64,000 bases of DNA from an uncultured Bacteroidota bacterium (GTDB lineage: Bacteria; Bacteroidota; Bacteroidia; Chitinophagales; Chitinophagaceae): the NCBI GenBank assembly GCA_903906365.1, contig CAIVKC010000038.1:89540-153539 (forward strand). The letters run 5' to 3'. Each line of letters begins with the position of its first letter. Within the stretch, counting starts at the first letter, position 1. The notes beneath the pieces are model-generated. The model was not told the origin of the DNA, searched no databases, and worked only from the letters and a program-made list of their open reading frames with translations. Position numbers and translations under genes: made by a program. This document shows, piece by piece, positions 54,436 through 64,000 of this stretch.

Positions 54436-57400
54436 TTATCTCATGATCAGTACTTTACTGGTCTGTTGAATTCCATCGGCCCCACTTACCTGTAGCAGGT
54501 AGGTTCCCTGTGCGAGGGTATGGGTATCGAGTGTGACGATGGTACTGGCACCGGCTTTCACCTGTGTGACCTGCAGTACCTGTCCCAACTGGTTGATGAG
54601 TTTGATATTGAGATCTACGGTGGCCCCACTGACCGAAACATTCAGGTAATCCCTGGCAGGTATCGGGAATATATTGATTCCCTTCACCTGCAGCAACCTT
54701 ACTACTTTGACCCTGGTAATACCGGAAGCGTTGTCCAGGTTGTACATCCGGATGCGGTAGTAGTTAGCACCACCCAGCGGAGACTGGTCGGTAAATCCGT
54801 AGGTACTTGGCACAGGCGAATTACCCTTAGCCTCTACCCTGCCGATATCCTTCCAGCTGAGCCCGTCGGCACTGCGTTCCACCATATAATGGCTCATGTC
54901 AACTTCCTGCTGGGTAGTCCATTTCAGGCCCACAGTCTTGTCGGGGTTGAGCTCGGCATCAAAATCAATCAGGTTGAGCGGAAGTGGGTTGGTGATGATG
55001 CTGGTCGATCCAAGCGTAAATGGACTAAAGGCATTCACCCCTGCAAACCCGATGGACCCGTTGGTTACACTGCCATTGGTTACATAGGCACCGATTCCTA
55101 CTGCATCCCATGCCGTACCATCATTATGGGCTATGGCCAGGGTGGGTATATCGGTCACATACAATTTCCCGTTGCATGGATTATTGGGGTTCCAATACAT
55201 GGTCAGGTTGGCTGTTACACCCAGCGGCAGGCTGCTGCCACTGGCCAGGTTCAGCGTCCAGTAATCGCAGGTGCTGGTGCGTACCAGCGGGGATCCATAG
55301 GCGATAAGGCCCCTGGACTGGGAATTGGCCCTTATGTATTCTGCCGTATAGGTCTGCTCTGAACTATTGCTGGCGGCAGAGATCGAAATGGGCTCATATC
55401 CATTGGAGGATTTACCAATTGGGAAAGTAAAGTTGGTCGATCCAGTGCGCTGCATGGGACCATCCACATAAGAGGTAGTCGTATAATAGTTCGGATTTGC
55501 CACCGGGTCTGGTACAGCAGCTACTGCAGAAGCGGTGTTGGTCAGGATCAGCAGATCAGCTGCATCGGTGGAAAGCAGGCCGCTGGTCAGGGTCAGTGCC
55601 CCGGTCACCGTCTTGGCCACACTGGCATGCGCCGGGTCAATGAGCGTCGTACCACCACTGGTATTGTTGATGGTGAGACCGTTGAAAGTAGTAGACGTGG
55701 CCCCACCAATTACCTGGGCGGCAGCACCGTTGAAAGTAACCGTGCTGGAAACGGCTGTGAAGCTTCCGTTATTGCTCCAGTTGCCACCGACCTTGATATT
55801 GGTAGCCGTACCTGCGGAAAGCGAAGTAGAGCCGGCGATGGTGAGGTTACCGTTTACAAATAGGCTCGCCATGCTGCCTGCCGCACTGAGGGCTGTACTG
55901 CTGGTGGCCGTGGAAAGATGATAGAAGGTTTGTCCTAGCGCCGTCCCGTTGATGGCCTGGGCGATACCGCCCTTGAAGGTCACCGTACCGGCTGCATTGG
56001 GGGTAAATCCTCCGGTCGCACTGCCTGTATTATTATCGGTCCAGTTGCCGCTGGCAAAGATATTGGTCGCGGTACCGGCAGCAAAGCTGGTGGAATTGCC
56101 CATGGTCAGGTTGCTACTGAGATTGAGGGTAGTGATGCTTCCTCCCACACTCAGCGCAGTTCCTGCGGCCACGGTGGAGAGTCCCCCGAATGATTCACCG
56201 GTGACCGTCCCATAGATCTGCTGGGCGGCTGCACCATTGAAGTAAACGGTGCCCGTTGTCTGAACCAGGTTACCGGCAGTAACATTGGTAGTACCGCTGT
56301 CCGCCCAGTTACCGCCCAGAGTCAGGCCAAAGGTTCCGGCAGAAAGGGTGGCGGTACTCTTGATTTTCACGTACCCATTCACCCCGTTGGTCGTACTGGT
56401 TCCCAGGGACCCCTGAAGGCTCTTGGTGCCACTTCCTTCCAGGATCAGGTTGCCATAAGGAAGGATGGTGCGGGTGGTATTGTCATTGACCGTCTGGTTG
56501 CCAGCACCAATATAATCTACTGTCATTGCAGAGAGGGTGTTGGTCAGGAATTTATACTGGTTATAATAATCGGCTGTAGAGGCAACCCTGGTTACCTGAA
56601 GGGTTCCGTTGCCCGAGATCGTGCCTGCAGCCGCCGCATTGTTAAACACTGCATTGGCAGCCGGTATGAGCAGGGTACTTGCCCCATTCATATTCAGGGT
56701 ATGGGTGACGGTGGTATTGTTGGGTAGAACACTCAACGCGGCTGTTGTATTGGAATTGGTCAGGTTATAGAAGCCGCTGATGGCATTGGCGCCAATCTGC
56801 TGGGCTGCCGTACCATTAAAGTTCACAGTACCTACTCCGGCTGTCAGGATAGCTACGCCCAGGGCCGTATTGGGATAGAGCCAGTTGCCCTGTAGGTTAA
56901 TGGTTCCTCCGTTGCCTGTGGCCGCAAATACAATCCTTGCACCCAGGGAAGTCCCAGAAGAGGTGATATCACCGCCGACATTGACTACAGCGCCCGCAGC
57001 CAGGGTCAGCTGACCCACCCGGTAAGAACCGACCCCGATGTTAATTCCCTCAACGTCCAGGCTGCCGTCAATGGTCAGGGTCGAAGTCCCGCTTACCGAG
57101 ATCTGGTCAGTAAAGGAATTTAAGTTGGGGGGATTGATCCTGACAGAACCGGTGCAATGCAGGTTTTGGTTTACCTGCAAAGTCAGATTCAGGTTACCGC
57201 CATTTTCTGCGTCATTGATCTGCAGGTTACTGGCAGTTGATGGCACATCCACGGTGACAGTCAGGCTGCTGGTACCGGTAGTGGTGATGATTACCTCGGT
57301 CGCATTTTGGTCAGGAATAAGACTGGATGCATGCCAGGTCACCCCGTCATGAGAACTGTTCCAGGTGCTTAAACTGCTCCAGTTACCTGATGTCACTGAT

Positions 57401-60400
57401 TTAAAATAGTCAGTATTCAGGCTGATATAGGTGGTCGTAAAGTTAGCCGTTGAAGACGCTACGCCGGCCGTTCCACAGGTCGATGAAAGATTGGCTGAAT
57501 TGTTGGCTATTACCTGGTAATAATAGGTAACAGAATTAGACAAACCCGTCAGGTTGAAACTGGTTCCGCTTGTAATGGTATACGTATTGGCCCAGGGGGC
57601 TCCTGCTGAACCCGGATTAACATTCAGGGTGTAGGAGGTAACTGATCCTGCCGGAGCTGTCCAGGACACTGTGGCGGAGTTTCCGGTAATGGCTGAAGAA
57701 GTCAGGCCAGTCGGAGCAGCCACACAGGTGTAGATACTGGTAAGCAGTGGCGTAGTAGAATACGCTCCTGAACAGGATCCCGCATTATTGTATGCAAATA
57801 TGTATAAATGATAGTTGGTATTTGACACCAGGGTGCTGGAAGTAAAGGTGCTGGATGTTCCCACATAACCCGCGATATAGCTGATTCCACCTAAAGTATA
57901 TGTATTTCCCTGGGTATAGGTCGTTCCATTGACCGGTACCGGTACCGTGGTACTGGTGCTAAAGAATATCAGGTAACCGGTCGGTGTTGGGCTTGGCGCA
58001 GTAATGCTTCCGGAAATAGTCGTAGTCGTACTCGTCAGGGAAATGAGCCCGGTGGGTGAATTGGGTGCTGCATTCACAGTGAAATTGGTGGCACTGGCCA
58101 GCGAAGGGTTACAGGTGGTAGTCACCCTGATCAGACCCGTAGTGGCTCCTGCAGGAACGGTAGCGGTGATCTGCACATCACTGACCACGGTAAAGGAGGT
58201 GGCAGCGGTGCCATTAAAGGATACGCCGGTAGCCCCTAAGAAGCCCGAACCATTTATGGTAACCGATACGCCCGGGGCGGAGGTACAAGATGGACTAAAG
58301 GAAGTCAGCGTGGGCAAACTAACAGTGAGGTTTACACCGTTATCAGTTCCGTTCACTGACGGATTACTGGCCACCACCCGGATCCGGTAACCGGTACCAG
58401 ATACCGTTCCGGCAGGAATGGTCGCACTGATGGTTCCGGAATTGGCGGTACTGGAAAGTGGCGTACTTATATTAACCGGGGATGCAAATGATCCGGATGC
58501 GTTGGAAAGTTGTACTGTATAGGTATTCCCGGAGGCAAAGGTTCCGATGCTGGTAAAAGGCACGCTCACGCTCGCACCGGTAGAACCGGTGACACAAAAT
58601 GGCGCGCCGGTGATCGTTCCGGTGGACACAGATGCACCGGTTGCAGTAAAGGTCAGCGGCGATCCGGAGAGACCCGCACTGGTGGCTGTCATTTGGTTTG
58701 TACCCGCAACTGCTCCCAGGGTCCAGCTGCCGACGGTATCAATACCGCTGGCGTTGGTTATCTGGGTAGTTCCCGTCAGGGTTCCCCCGCCGCTCAGAAT
58801 CGCGAAGGTCACAGTTACCCCGGATACAGGGTTGCCGTAGGCATCCGTAACAAGCACGCTGGGGGCAATGGGCACGGTAGTGCCTGCGCCTGCACTCTGG
58901 TTATTGCCGGTGTTTATGGCAATATTGGCAGCAGCACCCCCGATTACCGTCACGGTGCTGGAATTCAGGATTTTTGTGCCATCAGTGATATCGGTCGCCG
59001 TCACTGTCTTGGAGCCGGCTGTTTTAAGTGTAACAGAGAAAGTCTGCACACCTCCAGCCAGTGCTTTATTGGCGGGCAGGACAGCGATTAAATCGGAGGA
59101 TGTTATTCCCACGGTATTGGTGGAAGTGACCGGATTCCAGTATTTGTCAACCGCCTGTACGGTGGCATTGAAAGCTACTCCGGCAGCCTCTGAAGTCGGA
59201 GTACCGGTCTTTCCAAGCGTTGAGCCCGGTACAGCTGTCTCCCCTGGGAGCAGCAGAAGCAGTTTATTGAACGCGCCTGTTGCAATGGCCTGGGATACGA
59301 TGGCATTGGTATAGCCGGTAGCAACCACTGTAATGGTCTGGGTGCCGGCGGTTTTGATCAGGCCGCCGGGTGTCAGGACAATCTGACCGGCGGAAATCGT
59401 ATAGTCTGTTCCAGACACCAAAGTGGTTGTCCCAAACTGCACTTTGGTAATGGCCGCTCTCCAGGCTGAAATATCGGTAAAGGTAATGGTAAAGGGATTG
59501 TCTAAAGTGGCTCCCACCGCAGCTGTTAATGCAGGAGGGGCAAGCACCGTTGTCGTAGCCTGGACCTGAAAGTTATCCAGCAGTGTGGAGGACGATGTGC
59601 CCGTTGCAGAAGCCACATTTAAGTAAAGTGCACTTGGATTATTTGCCGTGCTGGGCAGTGTAAACAATGCCTCAACCCAGGTGCCCGAACCAATGGTAAC
59701 CCCGTTAGGCGTATTAGGCGGATTAACCGGATTAACACCCACCGTTGTATAAGTTCCACCTGGGGTAAGCTTGTACTGGAGGGTAATATTCTGCCCGCCA
59801 CCATCGGTTCTGTTTACCTGAAAATACACTTTAAATGAACTATAGCTCGGAAGCGCAGACCCGTTAAGCAGGAAGGTCCATGAATTATCGTGCAGCTGGG
59901 TCAAGGCATTATTTCCTGTCCCAACTGGATTTGCAACGATTGCATTGCCGCCTGCAGCTGTACCCCCCGTAGTCATGGCTAGGGTGCTAGAAGCGGTTAA
60001 TGTGCTGCTAATATTTGGTGCAGTATAAAATGGTAAAGTGCTATTGTTGCTGAATAGATAATTGACAATGACTGCCGCACCAGAAACCGGATTGACATTC
60101 ACCACGGAACTGGTAGCAGCTGTTAGCGGGCTGCCGTTTTGGTCGGTCGCCGTAATGGTCTGGGCACCGGGTGTATTTAGGGTAACATTGAAAGTATTTG
60201 TTCCCGCAACCAGGGCTGCATTGGCCGGCAGACCGGCTGCTCCATCCGTGGAGCTAATGGCTATAGTATGCGTAACGGTATTTACAATGTTCCAGTTAGC
60301 ATCGACCGCATTAACGGTAGCGATCACGGTGGCCCCCACATTTTGTCCGGTAGGTGTACCGGTTTTTCCGGTGGCCGATCCCGGAGCGGCCGTCTCACCG

Positions 60401-62352
60401 GGTAACAAGATCTGCAGTTTTACCGCAGCACCCGCGTTCACCGTAAAGGCATTACTGGTCCCGGTTACGGCTCCTGAGGTAGCCGTAATCGTTTGGCTAG
60501 TGGCCTGAGTAAGGGTAATGGATTGACCGGTCAATACGCCGCTCACAAAAGAAGTAGAAGTGGTAGGTGTTATTGTGCCGGTTGTCGCACTGCTGGAAAG
60601 GGTAACTGTTCCTGTAAAGGAGGTGATGGCATTGCCACCTGCATCTGCTGCCGTAATAGTAGTCACCGTGAAAGGTGTTCCGGCTGTCTGTGTGCTAATA
60701 TTGGAAAACACAAATTTAGAAAGAGCACCCACCGTGATATCAAACGCACTGGAGGTTTTAGTAAGTGTACCGGTAGCGGTCAGTGTATAGCCTGTCCCTG
60801 CCTTATCTATGGACAGGTTGCTAAAGGTGGCCACCCCGTTGACCGCAGCCACGGTCAGTGTACCGGACAAAGTTCCGCCACCCGGATTGGTCCCGATGGA
60901 CATGACGATATTGCGGGTGTCGGTGGTAACCACATTACCGTTGGCATCCTGCACCTGAACCACCACAGCGGACATGGTTGCCCCACCTGTTGTGCTTACA
61001 GGCTGGGTGCTAAAGACCAGCTGAGAAGCTGCGCCTGGGGTAATATTAAATGTATTGGACGTTTTTGTGAATGAGCCTGTTGCAATGAGCGTATAACCGA
61101 TACCTGTCTTATTGATGGACAACGTACTAAAGGTAGCCACCCCGTTGACGGCTGCCACGGTCAGTGTACCTGAGAGCGCGCCGCCACCCGGATTGGCGCC
61201 GATCGAAAGCGTTACATTGCTGTTGTCGGTAGTTACGACGTTTCCATTGGCATCCTGCACCTGAACTACCACACTGGCCATGGTGGCACCAGCTGCGGTA
61301 TTGGCGGGTTGCGTGCTGAAAGCAAGCTGACTGGCCGCTCCAGGCGTAATATTAAAGGCACTGGAAGTAGCTGAAGACAGCCCGCCGTCAGTAGCCCGAA
61401 GCGTGTATCCAACACCTGTTTTATTGATGTTTAGATTACTAAAAGTAGCCACGCCATTGACTGCAGCCACTGTCACTGTTCCTCCCAACGTGCCGCCACC
61501 CGGATTGGTCAAAATGGCCATGGTGACATTACTGGTATTACCGGTTACAACATTGCCCGCGATATCGGTGATTTGAACTACGACGGAGGCCATGGTGGCT
61601 CCAGCCACTGTATTGACGGGTTGTGTGCTGATCACCAGTTTGCTGGCTGCGCCCACTACTATATTAAACGCGGTGGAGGTAGCTCCGGTCAGTGCGCCAT
61701 CTGTGACCGAAAGCGTATAACCAGTACCCAGGTTATTTATGGAGAGTCCGTTGAAGGTTGCAACGCCGCTGGAGGCTGCCACGGTAAGTGTCCCTGAAAG
61801 GGTTCCCGCACTTGGGTTATTTCCAATGGCAATGGTTATGTTAGTGTTATCAGAAGTAACCACGTTTCCATAGGCATCCAGCACCTGTACCTTCACGGAA
61901 GGAGTAATGGTCGCCGTAGCGGCCGTATTGACAGGCTGTACAAGGAATCCAAGATGGGTGGCTGCGGAAGCATTAACGGTTACCGTGCTTACATTGGCGG
62001 TCTTAGTGCCATCGGTGATATCTGATGCTGTAACTGTCTTGGAAACATCCGGTGTTCCCGAAGCGGTCACGTTCGCGGTCACGCCGGAAGTCTGGAAAAG
62101 CCAGCCGGAAGGAGCATTCAACACTATACTTGTAGTGGATGGATCGATGTCCCCCACACTGTTTTCAGTAATTACGATATCCCCCAACGTTGTATAAACT
62201 GGGGAACTTGCGTTGGAAGCCTTGTCCGCTGAAATGAGCGTACCCCCTGAGGCGGGAGTAAGCGAAACCTGGGCAGTCGCAGCGGCGGTAAAGGCAAGCA
62301 TCAGCATCATCCAGAAGCCTAATGCCTTGATAGCGGGTAAAAACTTTTTCAT
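54436..62352 (-). CDS. Giant T9SS-exported surface protein 2 (2638 aa)
   Basis: Signal peptide MKKFLPAIKALGFWMMLMLA. Residues ~130-640 are about five Ig-like units of ~103 aa with the recurring pattern SQLVFSTQPVSTTGGAT and VVVQVQDANGNVVTTD. Two LPGETA-containing modules follow (~645 and ~1025) around a lectin-like region and an HBP-type module (TVLAPPALTAAVGATLDNPF). A Big-1-like domain (SVLVTDAYGNPVSGVTVTFA), an IPT/TIG domain (VTINGSGFLGATGVSFNGT) and FN3-like units come next, then beta-helix-like repeats (TFNGAAAQVIGGATSTTF). The end is the same sorting module as gene 1 (NPDKTVGLKWTTQQEVDM, closing KVLIMR). Probably a long, repeat-based adhesin. ATG at 62352 was chosen because it opens the signal peptide. 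Confidence 0.85.
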   Translation of the reverse strand: MKKFLPAIKALGFWMMLMLAFTAAATAQVSLTPASGGTLISADKASNASSPVYTTLGDIVITENSVGDIDPSTTSIVLNAPSGWLFQTSGVTANVTASGTPDVSKTVTASDITDGTKTANVSTVTVNASAATHLGFLVQPVNTAATATITPSVKVQVLDAYGNVVTSDNTNITIAIGNNPSAGTLSGTLTVAASSGVATFNGLSINNLGTGYTLSVTDGALTGATSTAFNIVVGAASKLVISTQPVNTVAGATMASVVVQITDIAGNVVTGNTSNVTMAILTNPGGGTLGGTVTVAAVNGVATFSNLNINKTGVGYTLRATDGGLSSATSSAFNITPGAASQLAFSTQPANTAAGATMASVVVQVQDANGNVVTTDNSNVTLSIGANPGGGALSGTLTVAAVNGVATFSTLSINKTGIGYTLIATGSFTKTSNTFNITPGAASQLVFSTQPVSTTGGATMSAVVVQVQDANGNVVTTDTRNIVMSIGTNPGGGTLSGTLTVAAVNGVATFSNLSIDKAGTGYTLTATGTLTKTSSAFDITVGALSKFVFSNISTQTAGTPFTVTTITAADAGGNAITSFTGTVTLSSSATTGTITPTTSTSFVSGVLTGQSITLTQATSQTITATSGAVTGTSNAFTVNAGAAVKLQILLPGETAAPGSATGKTGTPTGQNVGATVIATVNAVDANWNIVNTVTHTIAISSTDGAAGLPANAALVAGTNTFNVTLNTPGAQTITATDQNGSPLTAATSSVVNVNPVSGAAVIVNYLFSNNSTLPFYTAPNISSTLTASSTLAMTTGGTAAGGNAIVANPVGTGNNALTQLHDNSWTFLLNGSALPSYSSFKVYFQVNRTDGGGQNITLQYKLTPGGTYTTVGVNPVNPPNTPNGVTIGSGTWVEALFTLPSTANNPSALYLNVASATGTSSSTLLDNFQVQATTTVLAPPALTAAVGATLDNPFTITFTDISAWRAAITKVQFGTTTLVSGTDYTISAGQIVLTPGGLIKTAGTQTITVVATGYTNAIVSQAIATGAFNKLLLLLPGETAVPGSTLGKTGTPTSEAAGVAFNATVQAVDKYWNPVTSTNTVGITSSDLIAVLPANKALAGGVQTFSVTLKTAGSKTVTATDITDGTKILNSSTVTVIGGAAANIAINTGNNQSAGAGTTVPIAPSVLVTDAYGNPVSGVTVTFAILSGGGTLTGTTQITNASGIDTVGSWTLGAVAGTNQMTATSAGLSGSPLTFTATGASVSTGTITGAPFCVTGSTGASVSVPFTSIGTFASGNTYTVQLSNASGSFASPVNISTPLSSTANSGTISATIPAGTVSGTGYRIRVVASNPSVNGTDNGVNLTVSLPTLTSFSPSCTSAPGVSVTINGSGFLGATGVSFNGTAATSFTVVSDVQITATVPAGATTGLIRVTTTCNPSLASATNFTVNAAPNSPTGLISLTSTTTTISGSITAPSPTPTGYLIFFSTSTTVPVPVNGTTYTQGNTYTLGGISYIAGYVGTSSTFTSSTLVSNTNYHLYIFAYNNAGSCSGAYSTTPLLTSIYTCVAAPTGLTSSAITGNSATVSWTAPAGSVTSYTLNVNPGSAGAPWANTYTITSGTSFNLTGLSNSVTYYYQVIANNSANLSSTCGTAGVASSTANFTTTYISLNTDYFKSVTSGNWSSLSTWNSSHDGVTWHASSLIPDQNATEVIITTTGTSSLTVTVDVPSTASNLQINDAENGGNLNLTLQVNQNLHCTGSVRINPPNLNSFTDQISVSGTSTLTIDGSLDVEGINIGVGSYRVGQLTLAAGAVVNVGGDITSSGTSLGARIVFAATGNGGTINLQGNWLYPNTALGVAILTAGVGTVNFNGTAAQQIGANAISGFYNLTNSNTTAALSVLPNNTTVTHTLNMNGASTLLIPAANAVFNNAAAAGTISGNGTLQVTRVASTADYYNQYKFLTNTLSAMTVDYIGAGNQTVNDNTTRTILPYGNLILEGSGTKSLQGSLGTSTTNGVNGYVKIKSTATLSAGTFGLTLGGNWADSGTTNVTAGNLVQTTGTVYFNGAAAQQIYGTVTGESFGGLSTVAAGTALSVGGSITTLNLSSNLTMGNSTSFAAGTATNIFASGNWTDNNTGSATGGFTPNAAGTVTFKGGIAQAINGTALGQTFYHLSTATSSTALSAAGSMASLFVNGNLTIAGSTSLSAGTATNIKVGGNWSNNGSFTAVSSTVTFNGAAAQVIGGATSTTFNGLTINNTSGGTTLIDPAHASVAKTVTGALTLTSGLLSTDAADLLILTNTASAVAAVPDPVANPNYYTTTSYVDGPMQRTGSTNFTFPIGKSSNGYEPISISAASNSSEQTYTAEYIRANSQSRGLIAYGSPLVRTSTCDYWTLNLASGSSLPLGVTANLTMYWNPNNPCNGKLYVTDIPTLAIAHNDGTAWDAVGIGAYVTNGSVTNGSIGFAGVNAFSPFTLGSTSIITNPLPLNLIDFDAELNPDKTVGLKWTTQQEVDMSHYMVERSADGLSWKDIGRVEAKGNSPVPSTYGFTDQSPLGGANYYRIRMYNLDNASGITRVKVVRLLQVKGINIFPIPARDYLNVSVSGATVDLNIKLINQLGQVLQVTQVKAGASTIVTLDTHTLAQGTYLLQVSGADGIQQTSKVLIMR
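60715..61960 (-). repeat. Tandem ~306-bp Ig-like coding repeats of giant gene 2
   Basis: Near-identical plus-strand segments ending in CGCCACCCGGATTGG recur near 60890, 61195 and 61500, a period of about 305-309 bp, with a fourth, more divergent unit to 61960. Confidence 0.85.
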
Positions 62353-63575
62353 ACAAGTACTGTTAAGAAATAAATTAAAATACGCCCACAGCCTGACATA
62401 AGTCAAACCTCAGGGATTGATCAGGGGTAATTCCAATAAATAAGATTCATTCATAAATCATTGCTCAAGACGTAACCTGTAGGGAATCTGTCCCTTTTCC
62501 AGGAAAGCCTGTCTTTTGTGGTGGAGAAAGCGGTAATGTGGGGATTTTCTTAAGGATGGATATTGTTAAAAACTTGATTTATAATATGTTGCTTTTGAAA
62601 TGTCAGGTGCTGTGCTCTCCGGGCATGACTATCCCACAAAAAAATACCTCCGTATTTTTTAAAACTGATTCATCATGCAGGAAGAAATTCGATAAGAATG
62701 GATTTGCCGTAAAAGCCGAAAAATTACCTTGAGTAATAATCCAGCCCTTGAGGTCAAGAGGGAATCAACACTGAAGAAATTTAATAAGAATGGATTTAGG
62801 CTACATGCAGGTAATTAACTATAATTAACTACATGATTTGATAATAAAACTATAAATCTTTATCTGTATTAGCAATGATTTATATAAAATATTTTTTAAA
62901 TGCTATTTATATTCTTTTGCAAGTATTTGCATATCAATATTATATGATATCTATTTTTTACCCAAAAACATTAGGAGTGTTACTGCTTGATTTGGCTGGA
63001 TTTCGAAGCAAAAAATTAAAGAATATTCCTGCCTGATTTAGTGTAAATAATTAATTATTAATTCTTTATATTCTTCACCTGCGGTCTTCTCCATAAATCC
63101 CGGCTACAAAAGGCCGTTCCTTGCCAAAAAACACAGCTAGGTAATTACTTTGCTTTTCCCCCAAACAACTATCTAACAGTATTTAGATGTTTTCTATTAG
63201 CTAATGTTGGCATCAAAGTCTAGAAATCACAAATACTTTTCATTTGTTAAGTTCTTTATTAATATATACTTATACTTTAATTATTTTAAGTATACAATTT
63301 TCTCGGAACTACCCAATGAGCGCCTTATTTCCCCAGAGTATAAATGAAATAAGGGAGATATGACAAACGAGACGCCCCTTTTTGGAGGCGGGTTTTTCCA
63401 AAAGCTTTCTTAGGCAATCGTTTCACATAATACCGGCAGTATGGACTACCCAATTTACGCGCGGCTATTTACGCGTATTCGATGCACCTATGTTTGTTAC
63501 ATATCATTTCCGAAGGCGAAAAGAAACTCTCCGATGGATGAGATGGGAATATTCGACAGGTTCAAATATAAGAAA
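62353..63575. other. Long AT-rich intergenic region
   Basis: About 1.2 kb upstream of giant gene 2 without a convincing gene. It contains a pair of direct repeats (62681-62797) and AATAATTAATTATT palindromes near 63047. It may hold a long leader or regulatory region for gene 2. Confidence 0.45.
62681..62797 (+). repeat. 25-bp direct repeat pair
   Basis: GAAGAAATT-nn-ATAAGAATGGATTT occurs at 62681-62705 and 62773-62797 with only two differing bases, 92 bp apart. Confidence 0.7.
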
Positions 63576-63595
63576 CGGCCCCCTTTCGGGGGCCG
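63576..63595 (-). terminator. Hairpin terminator of giant T9SS gene 3
   Basis: CGGCCCCC and GGGGGCCG form a perfect 8-bp stem with a TTTC loop. The following minus-strand bases are T-rich but interrupted. It occupies the same place after the stop as in genes 1 and 2. Confidence 0.7.
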
Positions 63596-63603
63596 CTCTA
63601 TTT

Positions 63604-63627
63604 GGCATTCATACAATATTAAACAAA
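63604..63627 (-). repeat. 3'-UTR repeat, copy beside giant gene 3
   Basis: Identical over 24 bases to 46637-46660, between the stop codon and the terminator of the third gene. Confidence 0.8.
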
Positions 63628-63646
63628 CTCTTATAAACAGATTCTC

Positions 63647-64000
63647 TTATCTCATGATCACTAATTTGCTCGTCTGCTGGGTGCCGTCTGCCCCCATGAC
63701 CTGAAGCAGATAACTGCCTTGAGCATAATTATGCACATCCAGGGTAAGGGTTGTATTGGCTCCGGCCTTTACCTGGCTGACCTGCATTACCTGTCCCAGC
63801 TGGTTGATCAACTTGATGTTGAGATCTACGGTGGCCCCGCTGATGGTAACATTCACAAAATCCCTGGCTGGTACCGGAAATACGCTGATGCCTTTGACCT
63901 GGAGCAGGCGAACGACTTTGATCTTGGTAAGACCAGATATATCATCCACATTCACCATCCGGATCCGGTAGTAATTGGCACCGGTAAGCGGGCTCTCATC
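63647..64000 (-). CDS. C-terminal end of a third giant T9SS surface protein (5' part outside the window)
   Basis: 118 codons are visible and the frame is open to the right edge. They contain GANYYRIRMVNVDDISGLTK, the sorting domain start ISVFPVPARDFVNVTISG and the end TSKLVIMR. Identity to the ends of the other two giant genes is high at both protein and DNA level; it is closer to gene 1 than to gene 2. Its 3' UTR and terminator are laid out the same way. Its N-terminal part is unknown. Confidence 0.9.
   Translation of the reverse strand, partial: DESPLTGANYYRIRMVNVDDISGLTKIKVVRLLQVKGISVFPVPARDFVNVTISGATVDLNIKLINQLGQVMQVSQVKAGANTTLTLDVHNYAQGSYLLQVMGADGTQQTSKLVIMR

Noticed and set aside
46684..62352. 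Tandem repeats considered as a CRISPR array
   Set aside because: Repeat units are hundreds of bases long, coding, and lack regular unique spacers.

Overview
The window comes from a Bacteroidota chromosome, most likely a Chitinophagaceae-type gliding bacterium; no genus can be named from sequence alone. The evidence is the gliding transporter pair gldF-gldG, several proteins ending in type IX secretion (T9SS, type A) sorting domains, a MurF-alanine racemase fusion, a TetR-controlled TolC/HlyD efflux operon, -7/-33 promoters of the TTG-N19-20-TAnnTTTG type, and almost no Shine-Dalgarno sequences. Most genes are moderately GC-rich housekeeping or secretion genes. Two parts look different: an AT-rich accessory island at about 14.0-17.7 kb and a repeat-rich surface-protein cluster from 46.7 kb to the right edge.

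Left part (1-14 kb, nearly all minus strand): an efflux operon (tetR, tolC-like, hlyD-like running off the left edge) with the same 13-bp palindrome before tetR and before the tolC-like gene; an ATP-cone/PD-(D/E)xK nuclease-like protein downstream of a secreted S9 peptidase; a four-gene ECF sigma/anti-sigma operon with two uncharacterised membrane or exported partners; a DUF4386 membrane protein; a small secreted PepSY-like protein; and a GH36-like alpha-galactosidase.

Accessory island (14.0-17.7 kb): a frameshifted small lipoprotein gene, a lone anchored protein, a mazEF toxin-antitoxin pair bracketed by inverted copies of a short repeat, and two decayed transposases fused head to head, ending beside tRNA-Ser(GGA). 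The repeat motif also occurs beside the anchored-protein gene, so the island resembles an array of small mobile cassettes.

Core part (17.9-46.4 kb): tatD, a polysaccharide deacetylase, an ARPP-1-like protein, gltX, a GT39 glycosyltransferase, a stand-alone B12-binding mutase subunit, a TRIC/UPF0126 channel, an enoyl-CoA hydratase, a Tat-exported sugar isomerase-like protein, fumC, a lipoprotein, a T9SS-exported glucose/sorbosone dehydrogenase-like enzyme, a T9SS surface protein, lspA, murF-alr with terC, gldG-gldF, iscS-iscU-iscA, and methylmalonyl-CoA epimerase. The B12 subunit and the epimerase belong to methylmalonyl-CoA metabolism, but no mutase large subunit is present.

Right part (46.7-64 kb): two giant T9SS surface proteins (about 2368 and 2638 aa) and the C-terminus of a third, all on the minus strand. 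Their N-terminal regions are built from different internal repeats, while the C-terminal ~150 aa, the 3' untranslated segment and a hairpin terminator are shared. This is the most striking structure in the window and suggests a family diversifying by swapping N-terminal repeat blocks onto a conserved export and anchoring end.
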